Assembly (NCBI GenBank): GCA_949130485.1
Contig: OX422193.1
Location: forward strand, 1,500,871-1,564,870
Source of the DNA: Agelas oroides
Lineage: Eukaryota; Porifera; Demospongiae; Agelasida; Agelasidae
Direction of reading: 5' to 3'
DNA: 64,000 bases
In this document: positions 54,638-64,000 of the stretch, one piece after another
Layout of the letters: each line of letters starts with the position of its first letter
Position numbering within the stretch: position 1 is the stretch's first letter
Position numbers and translations under genes: made by a program
The notes under the pieces: model-generated
The model's database searches: none
Seen by the model: the letters and a program-made list of their open reading frames with translations, nothing else
Told to the model about the DNA's origin: nothing

Positions 54638-56687
54638 GAGTATGTTTTACTTCATGCACAGTTCTAATACAAGTTCTGCATTAGACCTCAAGTAGCTCTG
54701 TTTTCAACAATCGTAATCTGAGAACTCTTGACACAACACTACTTACTTTGTTCATGTGATAATAAAAAACCCATTGTTCGACTCGCTAGTGTGGGAGCTC
54801 GCTCAGGCTCACCCAATTATTTCTAGCTACAGGGGAGGGTTGATTATATTAAATGTTTGCTTACATGAAGTGTATGTTCTGAATCATTTTGTGGTCTGTT
54901 TGAAGCCTTCAATTGTGCTCTAACAACAGCCACATGCATGTGGTAGGATCACCTTTCTATGAAACGTCCTGTGTACTACATACTTGCCAAGGGGATTTAT
55001 GTGGGTATATATTTCTGCATGCATGAACAATCAATGAACCACAACTTCCTGGAAAAAAGGGAGGTATGCAAAGTCATCCACTGTGCAGGAAATGTACTGC
55101 GCTTTGCAGGTAGGCTGTCAGCAGGTACAAGAGTAAAGTAAACTTGTGGTTTACCTGGTCAATCAAAGGCTTCGTAGGCTGCAAAGACTGACAGTCATGT
55201 TTTATGGTTTCTTCAAAGGACTTTAATCAACAACTGTACACACTGTCCGTTTCCTTCTGACAACCTACCTGCAAAGTGCAGTATGTACCAGGTCTCATCA
55301 GCTGCACTGGGTGACTAGGAGATGGGAACTGCTATTTTATGCACAAAACACAGTCAGGTGGCTGGCCTATGGTAGGTATGTTACTGGTAGGCATGGTAAC
55401 TGCAGAGTTATTATTGTTATTTTTTGCTTTATATTGTTAGAGAGGGTCAATGGCATGGCCAATGACATCATTGCCAAACACCTGTTACCATGGCAACAAA
55501 CTTTAATGTAGATCACTCTTAAAGATGAGGTACTGTCATGCAATAAGTTATATAGCCTTTAGAATGTCTCTAAAGTGTAAGCTAGCTTCTCCATAGTAAA
55601 TGTAGGATGGCCATCTTTGTATGCATGAACAATCAACGAACCACATCTCCCTTATAAAACAGGCCTAGATGTTATGCAAAGTCACCCGCTGCGCAGGACG
55701 CGTTTCGGCCAATACCAGGCCTCATCAGCTGCGCTGGGGTGACCGGGAGATGGGGACTGCTATCTCATGCACAGAATGCAGTCAGGTGGCTGGCCTTATT
55801 CAAAAGTCGGTAGAGACTCCTCGAAAGCACCGTTTGTATCCATTGTCTTACATATGCTAGGAAACTGAGTTATGTTTAGTTAGCAAAAGATCAACAGCTA
55901 AATGCATGCATGAGGCTGATTTGGGACTATTAACATAATAGATGGCAATAATAGGTTGCAATATATGGGGCAGGGTTAGGGTGTATGGTTGGCTAGAGCT
56001 TACATTAGCAATAAATCATTCAGAGTGTTGTAGCCAAGCATGATGTTGAGGTTGGGCTATACAAGGCAGCCATGAGGCCAAAACATCTGAGATAAAATTT
56101 GCTGGATGAGCAGCGAGAAAAGTAAGCTGTAACTATATAGTATACAAGAACTGAAGGAACATGACAGACAGTAACAGGTACTAGCTAGATTAGTCTGTAA
56201 CCTTTGAGGTGACATGTAGCAGTCGTGAATCTGGTCAATCTGCTCAGGCGCCAGAAATCTTTTTGTGCCTTGTAATAGTGACGAGAGGGTAAAACATGCA
56301 CACACTGTTTACAAATAGGAATTCCCCAAACAATGAACATTGACTTCTGAGTAAATACGGGTACCTAGTAAAGTATTTAAAACCAAAATTCATTATTTAC
56401 ATGCAATCTCCAATAAATATTGATTTCTGGGTAAGTAAACGTACCTGATGTTTAAAAAGGGGTGTTGCTAGAGGATGCTTCACTTGCTCTCAAGACACAC
56501 AAGAGTCAACACACCAGCCATATCATCTTTAATTTGCTGGTAAGCCACATTGTAAGAAGGTGGAGGTGGCTGACTAACTCAGTCTACTATCACTTTGATC
56601 ACTTTTCTTGGCTATAATGTGTTTAGCTAATCTCATTCTTGCTTGAATTGCACAGGGAATTTTTACTGAGCCTGCAAAGACTACACA
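54638..56687. other. Spacer between genes F and SMP
   Basis: It holds the shared repeat near 54785, two copies of a ~190-bp repeat (55020-55370 and 55618-55800), and, at 56480-56541, a probable non-coding first exon of the SMP gene (TTGCTG/GTAAGCC). No other gene is recognised. Confidence 0.5.
55020..55800. repeat. Two copies of a ~190-bp repeat, one split by an insertion
   Basis: GCATGAACAATCAACGAACC, ATGCAAAGTCACCCGCTG and CAGGCCTCATCAGCTGCGCT blocks occur intact at 55618-55800. They also occur at 55020-55370, where they are split by an element at about 55103-55275 with inverted ends TTTGCAGGTAGGCTGTCAG / CTGACAACCTACCTGCAAA. Confidence 0.75.
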
Positions 56688-56984
56688 ATGGCTGATGGAA
56701 AAGAAAAGAAGCAGCCTGTGACCCAGGAGGATAAAGCCAGGATTGTGAGCACCCAGGCCGAAAAGACTGGAGGGAAGATTGAAAAGGGAAGCTTTGCAGC
56801 TAAGGCTCAGAGTGCAGCTGACAAGAATGATGGAGGAGGGAAGAAACACCCCATGACCCAGCAGGATAAAGCTAGGATCATGAGCACCCAGGCCGAGAAG
56901 ACTGGAGGGCAGACTGAAAAGGGAAGCTTTCCAGCCAGGGCTCAGAGTGCAGCTGACAAGAATGAACCACCACAACAGAAGTGA
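56688..56984 (+). CDS. Two-repeat SMP (seed maturation protein / LEA-type) protein
   Basis: A 98-residue protein starts at ATG 56688, probably with the coding region in one exon after an acceptor GCACAG near 56656. It has two ~41-residue repeats: VTQEDKARIVSTQAEKTGGK...KGSFAAKAQSAADKN and MTQQDKARIMSTQAEKTGGQ...KGSFPARAQSAADKN. This T-x-x-D-A-x-R-I-x-S...GG...KGSFAA-x-AQSAAD-x-N pattern is that of the SMP domain, known from plant late-embryogenesis-abundant proteins and found in fungi and bacteria (family knowledge). The protein is highly polar, without Cys or hydrophobic core, as expected of a disordered stress protector. A role in desiccation or dormancy tolerance is inferred only. A bacterial contaminant is unlikely given the intron-like leader and neighbours. 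Confidence 0.78.
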   Translation: MADGKEKKQPVTQEDKARIVSTQAEKTGGKIEKGSFAAKAQSAADKNDGGGKKHPMTQQDKARIMSTQAEKTGGQTEKGSFPARAQSAADKNEPPQQK

Positions 56985-57415
56985 TTGACTGAAACTGGTA
57001 GACGTAGCTAGTATGGCTTTATAGGTTACAACTGTCAATGGTATTTACTGCATAGTGTAAATTCTCCTGTGTTTGCCAATATATAGCACAATGGTGGTGC
57101 CTAGGATGTCTGATTTGTAGCAATTGCTATAGTTTCGATTATATAGGTTGTAAACAAATCAAGTAGAAGGAGTTGTATTTGTGTTTGTAAGTATAGCTCA
57201 CAACCAATTCGATAGCATTGGACTTTTACTATGGGTCACACAGCTTAGCTATATTCTGCCCATCAGAATTAAGCAGGATTTGCAAGAATCTCTCCAAAAC
57301 ATGCACGTTGTTGGACCTTGGTGGGAAGAAAGATCGCTGAAATAAGCCAAAATGGAAGTTTTGCTTTACAATTTTTGTGGTTCGTGTAGCCTCTGCCCCC
57401 ATCATGTCTTGCATT
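56985..57415. other. Spacer after SMP gene
   Basis: AT-rich sequence without recognisable genes or repeats; presumably the SMP 3' UTR and start of the gene G upstream region. Confidence 0.4.
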
Positions 57416-57419
57416 CTTT

Positions 57420-57610
57420 TACAACTGTTACGTCAAGGGAAACTATCTGTTGACGTCTGAGGAAACGGATTACGTATAATATATCTTACGCTTGTATATA
57501 TGAGACTCTTCGCGCTCCGTTATCCAGGGGGCATGTACAACCAGCCGATATAAGTGATCAAAGGCCGCGGGCGTTGCCGAGTTTTGGAAAACGTAAGTCT
57601 TCTTGTATTC
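57420..57610 (+). promoter_or_regulatory. Probable promoter and first exon of gene G
   Basis: GATAAAGTGATCAAAGGCCG-like sequence, then GGAAAAC/GTAAGTCTTC, a strong donor, followed by CTTGTATTCAATACG and TATTTCGGTCGTTTG. The same series recurs at 62500-62570. The first exon appears non-coding, as the ATG of gene G is at 58794. Confidence 0.45.
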
Positions 57611-58793
57611 AATACGTACAGTATTTCGGTCGTTTGCAATTGTGATAAATGTGCTGTCTGTGACAAATGTAGCTACGTACAGTGCCTTTATGAGTTTGTT
57701 ATACACCACTTGCTACTATGCTGTACCGCAAAATCGTGCGGAAAGGAAAAAAGTGCATGGATCATAACTCACATCAGCTGAAAGAACTATTGCTAGTCCT
57801 AGGGTTCTGTAAACTCCTCTCCGAGCACTGTATATAGGACAATAGCTCTTTTTCCGTACGTAATGGCAGGTAGATAGCCCGAATGTCTGCTCAATCAACG
57901 AACCAATATTACTGGACTTCGTGAATTTCCTACACACGGCAATAACGTCCACATACACATTGATAAGAAGTTTACTGTGAAAAAATTAGCTTGAGAGGGA
58001 GATGAAAATCAGGGGCTCTTGTGATAAGGCAGCTGGCCTAAACCTTACCCACCCTGACGTTCGGAGTAGGCACAAGGAAATGAAATTTTTTTACAAAGTT
58101 TCAGCTGTAACTATAGCATGATTTGTCGGTTCTTACCATCACAATTGACAAACTTGAAATGTAATGTGTTGTGATAAGTCAATAAAACACACAATACTGG
58201 TTGCTTATTATCACATCATCAATGTGGTATGCAGTCGGTGGGATTTCACCCTGTGTCTTAACACTATTCATTAACATTGCTAACATTGTACACTTAGTAA
58301 ATGATCAAACATTTTAGAGTATAGCTACAGCTTGCATGATCATATAAGAATATCATATGGTTGCACCTACATAGCTACAAACAGCTATACTGGTATAATC
58401 CAAGGATGTGAGCCCATTTCACCCTCTTCTTAGCTAACTTAGAACCTTGTGGGGTGCATGAGCCTAAGCAAGCAGTGCAGAGCAGCAGTGGTTGCTAAGG
58501 GTACGGTTCACCAGTATACAGTACCATATCACAGAACACAGACGTTGTCTGCAAATACACAAACCGGTGTGGTACTATTTCTAGCTAGCTACTTATGTAA
58601 GTTACCAGTCATGGTAAGTTACAAACGTTCTAGCTACTGATATAAATAGCAAAAAAGTGCCAGGCAAAAAGTTACGATTATTTCAACACCAAGTTTCCAC
58701 CTATGTAAGCTATGTATGTTGCTTCTTGGTTTTGTTGTCTCCTAAAACTAGGAGCAAGTACACTTATGCATATCTTTATATGTTGCATAGACC

Positions 58794-60666
58794 ATGAGTG
58801 GGGAGGAAGTTCCTGAGTACAATGGTTCTCTTGCTAAGAAAAAGCAAATTCAAAGGTGTACGGCTGTATTGGATCTGCATTCTAAGCTGCCTTCTGGTGA
58901 GAAAATGCCATGTTGTGCAACTCCAGATGAGCTGAAAAGCCAAAGTTATGAAGCAGGAATCCAATGTGATTTCGTCACTGAGGCACTGCCTGAACCAAAA
59001 AATCTCACTCTCCAGATCTCAGTATCAACTGTAGGAGATGAAGGATATGGTAGTAGACGTCCCAGTGATGCCCCTTCACTTCTGTCTTCATGCCCCAGCA
59101 AAAGTTCCATTAGGTCCGCTTCAAGCACATCCAAGATACCACCGTCAATACTTGAAGATGATGAAGACTCAAAGCCCATTACATTTGACTCTGGCAGTAA
59201 AGATCCTAATTTGTCTCAAAATGAAGAATCTGAAGGCTTGATCTCTAAACTGGCTTTCTTAGAACTAGCTGACACTGAACCACATGTACATCAGAGTTTA
59301 CAAACCCAGAGTGCAAGTCTGCGTCCCAGACGACATAGCTATCAGCACCCTTGCCCACATTCTTCTCCAAGAAGTTGCCATCGCAGAAGTAGTGAAGCAG
59401 CATTATCTATTGGAGGAAGACCAATCGTTATAACCATTAAGATGCTACCATCACAGTCAGAGGAAAGACCAACAGGCAGGAGAAATTCTCAGCAACTAGC
59501 GTCTCGACCAGCCCCCAAACAGAAGTTGCCATCAACAAGAAGTTATATCTTCAAAGCCACACCAATACGGCGATATAACTCAGAGATATTTACAGTAAGT
59601 CTAATAGCCCCAATCACACACACCCCCCCACACATGCACACCCCCCCACACATGCACACACACCACACACATGCAGACACCCCACACACACATGCACACA
59701 CACACACACGCACAAACCCACACATGCACACACACATGCACTACACCACACACAGCACACACATGCACACGCATGCACATACACCATACACACACCACAT
59801 GCACACCCACACACACACACCACACACACATGCACACACATCACGCACATGCACCCACACAATGCACACACAAGCACATACACATGCACACCACACACAT
59901 GCACACAACATGCACACCCACACACACTCACATACACACCCAACACAAAGGAGCAAGCATGCAACAAATCCTAATCTGATATACTATGACCAATTGGCTC
60001 CACACAGGCACTGTACGATGAAGATGACCCCGAGAGCCCTTTCCATAAAGTTAGGGTAGCCATACCCAAACTGAGAAGAATGTCAAAAACGATTTCAGAA
60101 TTTGCAAAAGGTGTGTTAATTAGAGTTACAAGACTTAGAAGATGTTGCATGGAGGTATCTTCACTCTATTTTGCAAAATGATGTTCGTTACCACATGTAA
60201 CATTTGAAGAAGTTGTTATGGCAGGTTATGGATATTGGAATCCTAGAATCTTTAATACATAGTTTCAAGCAGTAGTGCACAGCAACTTTTGTTATTATGA
60301 ATTAGCTATAACTTCTCTAATTGTTGAACTTCAGATGTGTTGAAGGCCACCTGTGTGGGTGAAGAATTGACAGAACTAGAACTATGGGATATTGCTGACC
60401 GTCTTGAGTCAAAAATACTTCATCGCCTAGCAACCAACTTGTCATTTAGCACATCCGAGTATCTGAGAATGAAAGCAGAAGAAGATGACCTGCCATACAT
60501 GATCCTGTATAAGTGGCGAGAGAATCACCCAGAAGGCCCTCAGAACAGGAAAAAACTTGCTGGTATTTTGTTTGATTTGAATGAAAGAATATTGGCTGAA
60601 ATGGTGGCGTCTAAGAAGTACACAAAAGTGTATCCTAAAAAATTCTCTGTGGAATGTGATACTTAA
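58794..60666 (+). CDS. Death-like domain protein with basic-Ser-rich N terminus (gene G)
   Basis: Exons 58794-59594, 60008-60110 and 60335-60666 join in phases 0 and 1 to give about 411 residues. The ATG follows GCATAGACC, a possible acceptor for the upstream leader exon. The N-terminal ~300 residues are low complexity, Ser/Pro-rich, with repeated R-x-x-S (PRRHSY, HRRSSEA, RRNSQQ, RRYNSE). Exon 2 gives a short charged link with LRRMSKTISEFAK. The C-terminal ~100 residues fit a Death domain: LTELELWDIADRLESKILH, MILYKWRENHPEG with the conserved W, and KKLAGILFDLNERILAEMVA. It shares that ending with gene F. Intron 1 is a CA-rich minisatellite through which the frame stays open to 60059; see findings. 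Likely a cytosolic phospho-regulated adaptor (inference). Confidence 0.77.
59615..59950. repeat. CACACATGCA minisatellite in gene G intron 1
   Basis: About 335 bases of ACACATGCACAC-type units with CCCCCACACA variants. Frames read His/Thr-rich (HTHMHTH) on the plus strand and Val/Cys-rich on the minus strand; these are artefacts unless the intron is retained. Confidence 0.9.
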
Positions 60667-60766
60667 GAAAGTCGATATGTGTATGCAATTGTTAACTGTA
60701 TTTTGTTTTGTGTACTACTGACATTTATGTTGAATGTGTTACCCTTTATTCTAGGATGCTGTGAGC

Positions 60767-60929
60767 CAGTGGCATAGCGAAGGCCAGGCCTGGCCGGGCA
60801 CGTGCCCAGCCAAAGCACCATGTTCGTCCAGCTCATGTCACGCGATCTCGAGTGCTAGTGTTGTTAGACTCCCTAGAGCTAGCGTACAGCAGGTGCCCGG
60901 CCAATACCAATGACCTGGCTACGCCACTG
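60767..60929. mobile_element. hAT-like MITE with 8-bp duplication
   Basis: It starts CAGTGGCATAGCGAAGGCC and ends GGCTACGCCACTG. Flanks CTGTGAGC at 60759-60766 and 60930-60937 are identical (8 bp, as in hAT elements). CAGTGGCGTAGC-type ends are widespread in animal hAT MITEs (family knowledge). Confidence 0.85.
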
Positions 60930-61069
60930 CTGTGAGCAATGATTCTAAAGGTATAGCTATGTAGCAAAGTTACACTTATCCAAAGATTTCATGTTGTTTG
61001 AATGCCCAATTTCACAACCTGTTGGCATAGAGAAGTTACAGAAATGTCCCTAGTGTATTATAAGTGTAT

Positions 61070-61288
61070 TCAGGGATCTCCCACTGTTGTTTTGCAAAGT
61101 TCATGCACCTTGGAAAATGTTTCCATTTGTGATTTCCTGGTACCATTTCCTCCTTCATAGAATATGAATGCAATCATTCCATTAATAGCTTTCACCTTGG
61201 CTGACTGGGAAGATGTCAATACAGTTGCTATGGCAATGAAACTCCTTGTATATCCCTTACCATTAGTAACCATGCATAGAAGACTCAT
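61070..61288 (-). other. Unassigned minus-strand frame
   Basis: A 72-codon ATG-start frame without recognisable domain (MSLLCMVTNGKGYTRSFIAI and following). Composition is not repeat-like, so it may be an exon or a relic. No splice support was established. Confidence 0.2.
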
Positions 61289-61816
61289 TTAAATAGCTAG
61301 AAATGCACAAAATAGAGTCACTTCAAATGCTCATGCCCTACGATACAAAAATACACATTGTGACTGTCATGTGTATAAGTTGTAAGCCATCTAAATCACC
61401 AGTTTGAATGATTTTCCAATATTTTTGACATGTTTAGCTTAAAAACTGACTGATGGATACAACTGATTCCTTATGAATAATTGATTAACCATTGACTGAC
61501 CCATGCAGTGGGGTATGCACATATATAACAACACAACATGCCTATCAACGTTATGCTCCACAGTCACTATCCACTGCATGGGCAGAGGAGGGACGTTATA
61601 AGGGGATTGACTGAAAGAGGCTGCTTTTATAGTTGGGAATCTGAAGACGTCTCAAATATGGCAACCTTCTTCATGTACTGCATAGTTGTCAAATCCCCAG
61701 TAATTCCCCACCTTCTGCAGTGAGATTTGATTACAGGGGATGCCCCATATTATACTGGGGTAATTGATGTTTTAATTATTCAAATCTACCTTGCCCCACT
61801 ACAGTCCGATACTGGG

Positions 61817-61968
61817 CATAGGTGTAGGAACTGGGGGGGGGGGGGGGGGGGGGCACCAGGGGCATGTGCCCCCCCAAGTTGACATAAATTGTTATATAAA
61901 TTGCTCACTACTCTATGTATAGTTTCAAACTGTGCCCCCCCAATCAAAAAGTCTTTCCTACGCCATTG
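61817..61968. mobile_element. MITE with CAATGGCGTAGGAA-type ends and poly-G tract
   Basis: The left CATAGGTGTAGGAACT and right TTTCCTACGCCATTG are inverted. Immediately inside are matching G runs and C runs (a pure G tract at about 61832-61853; CCCCCC at 61870-61876 and 61935-61940). Flanking CTGGG on both sides may be a partial target duplication. Confidence 0.6.
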
Positions 61969-62389
61969 CTGGGGGTAGTGGGGCATAACATTGATAGCTA
62001 AATGCCGGCATAAAAACATTGGATAGAGGCAGTAAAAAGAACAGCATAAAATACAAAACATCAGTCGTTAGTAATAACCAAACCTATAGAGCACAGTACA
62101 CAAATGATGAAATTGTAGTGATCAGTGTCTCAGCCTGACACCATCTGTAAGATACAGAGGTTAGTTCATGTCGTGCAGGAACTCCAACAGTATAGGTCAA
62201 AGTTGACTTCATCTTCACTGTTCTGACAGTATTAGTCCCAGACACGGTAGATCTACCTAATTAGAGCGCATGATAGCAGGAAGAGACTCTATAAGCAAGA
62301 ACACGGAGTTGGACTGTACCCGCAGCGCATGCGCGCGCAAGGGGTAAATATTGTTGACACTATACGTACAAGGTCATGCTATTTCGCAG

Positions 62390-62575
62390 TAAAGTTTCAT
62401 TACAAATGAAGGTAATGATGTCATAGATACTAGACTAGTTCCGATCGTGTCACATATCTATGCTACAACCTTAAACAAGCGAGTCTTAGTACTGATAACT
62501 GGTCAGAAGCCGTAAAAGCAGAGTTGGAGGGAACGTAAGTCTACTTGTATTCAGTACGGTATTTCGGTCATTTGT
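62390..62575 (+). promoter_or_regulatory. Promoter-like copy matching the start of gene G
   Basis: GATAACTGGTCAGAAGCCG, GGGAAC/GTAAGTCTAC, TTGTATTCAGTACG and GTATTTCGGTCATTTG follow the order seen at 57550-57635. This suggests the first exon and donor of another gene G-like member whose coding exons lie to the right. Confidence 0.5.
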
Positions 62576-64000
62576 AATGAAACTTTACTGCACATATATT
62601 GTACATGTACATCCAGGTTTTATTACTAAATACACTACTAGCTATATACTGTGCTGTACAGTGTTTAGACTAGCCCGTGACGTGTATCAGCTGCAAGATA
62701 GCTGGAGCAAGATCGCATACAATCATGGGTTTCGCTGCGCCTGTCATCTGTATGGCAAGCTTCTACATATTTGAACGGCAAATGAGGACTCCTCTTCACG
62801 CCCCGTATTAAACTCTTTTCCCGTGGTGTATGCTTGAGCCTCTTCAACACCGAGCAGAGGGTCTGGCCGGACTTAAAGACTATACTCTGGTGCAATCAAA
62901 TTCGGTAACTGAATCTAAATGACTCCTTTGATTTAGGCAAACCTAGACTTCCTGCAATTTTGTCTTGCAGTTTTGGTGAAAGTTGGAAGGAAAGGTATAA
63001 CATGTGATATGATACCACAGTGGTGTCAACTGTTAACAGTACTCCACAGTAACAAAATGCTGTCTTGTTGTCAGCGTGTATAAATTGGGAAACCGGAAAG
63101 ATCCAAGACCTGTAGACGACATTCAGGATACACAGAACTACTAGGTCATGCATCATGGTGCCGCCATATCACATGTAGAACCCTTCCAGGCTTGTGTTCA
63201 GAAAGTGGTGCGGCAAAACATGAATAGCCTAGGTTCCAGGCAAAGTATACTCCACTTAGGTATGCATTTTTTTTGTTGTTGTTCAAGAGTGAAGGTAAGT
63301 GTACAACATTCCTACACTTTTTTCATTTCTACTTTGTTTGCATACTTTCTGTCATGCCATCCTCAGTTTTTTTTTTATACATTTCTACTAAATGTTTTTT
63401 ATTCTTGGATTTTTATTATATCAACATCTGTAAAAGACAATAGCTTCACTGCAGGGACAACTGTTTATAGTATCATATGTCACTCTACTATCTATGCTAT
63501 ATGTCAAAACACAGGCACTTGACACTGATAGGCGGCTTTAGTTTTTTCACTTCCGTCCTTCCATTTCCATACTTCGGTTTTCACAGTTCAGCGTTTTCCA
63601 CTTGCCCACTACCTTATCATGATGGCAGGCAGTTAATGAATACTGTTAAAACAAAGGTGAACTCCCAAATACCTCTCATTCTTGTTATGCTTAGTTAGCT
63701 AGTTTAATAAAAACAATGTCTACAACATAACTACAGCCTGAAGCCCTAAATGACCATCACCACTTGGTTTTATCTGATTCAGCTAAAATCCAAGGATGAA
63801 AGCCCTAATCCACACTTAATGTTAAGTAGTAAAGTTCTGTGAATTGACATTTATTTTTGTCACAAAAACAGTGCTATAGGGGAAATTATTTCCTAACATG
63901 TAAGGCAAAGTTTCTGTGTTGGATGTAACTATGCATTTTAATATACAGTAGTCTACTAAGCAAGATTCATTTCATGGCCTCCTCCACCATCCAGTTGATT
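62576..64000. other. Right-edge region
   Basis: Presumed first intron of the next gene. Short frames (62896-63156 minus; 63148-63522 plus) show no recognisable domain. GAAG/GTAAGTGT near 63295 is a donor-like site but I could not place an exon. No repeats stand out. Confidence 0.3.

Noticed and set aside
59543-59979. Cys/Val-rich and His/Thr-rich frames
   Set aside because: Translations of the CACACATGCA minisatellite in the gene G intron.

Overview
The window looks like nuclear DNA of an invertebrate animal, most likely a sponge (demosponge). The reasons are AT-rich sequence, compact GT-AG introns, a local expansion of death-fold genes, and abundant short inverted-repeat elements. The species cannot be named from sequence alone. 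No rRNA, true tRNA, CRISPR or prokaryotic operon structure was seen.

The dominant content is a same-strand array of death-fold adaptor-like genes. Gene 1 (1204-7523) joins a Death domain, an unrecognised conserved domain and a huge heptad-repeat tail. Genes A (10.8-14.8 kb), B (26.6-32.3 kb), C (34.8-37.4 kb), D (38.6-41.2 kb, damaged) and E (43.9-46.6 kb) are paralogs. Their shared plan is a coiled coil with a Ser-rich region, a basic Ser-containing module, short acidic exons, and a C-terminal CARD-like domain. A further relic CARD exon lies at 48.55-48.72 kb. Genes F (52.8-54.6 kb) and G (58.8-60.7 kb) share the low-complexity, Arg-x-x-Ser-rich front but end in a Death-like domain. A promoter-like copy at 62.4-62.6 kb suggests another member beyond the right edge. 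Exon phases join exactly in every intact member, which is the main support for the gene models.

Between A and B lies unrelated material: a Helitron N-terminal fragment, a minus-strand RhoGAP gene (only part of which could be resolved), a non-LTR reverse transcriptase relic, and long microsatellites. A small gene at 56.7 kb encodes two seed-maturation-protein (SMP/LEA-type) repeats, unusual in an animal.

The spacers and introns are full of transposon remnants. The clearest is a family with termini TAGYCTCGTYCCCAG and 9-bp target duplications. It has at least six well-bounded copies, including a nested pair and one copy that is only two abutting 17-bp ends. Also present are pogo/Tigger-like elements with TA duplications, a hAT-like element with an 8-bp duplication, large foldback elements and tRNA-like SINEs.

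All domain names come from reading conserved residues by eye, without database searches. Exon boundaries come from splice signals plus frame agreement.
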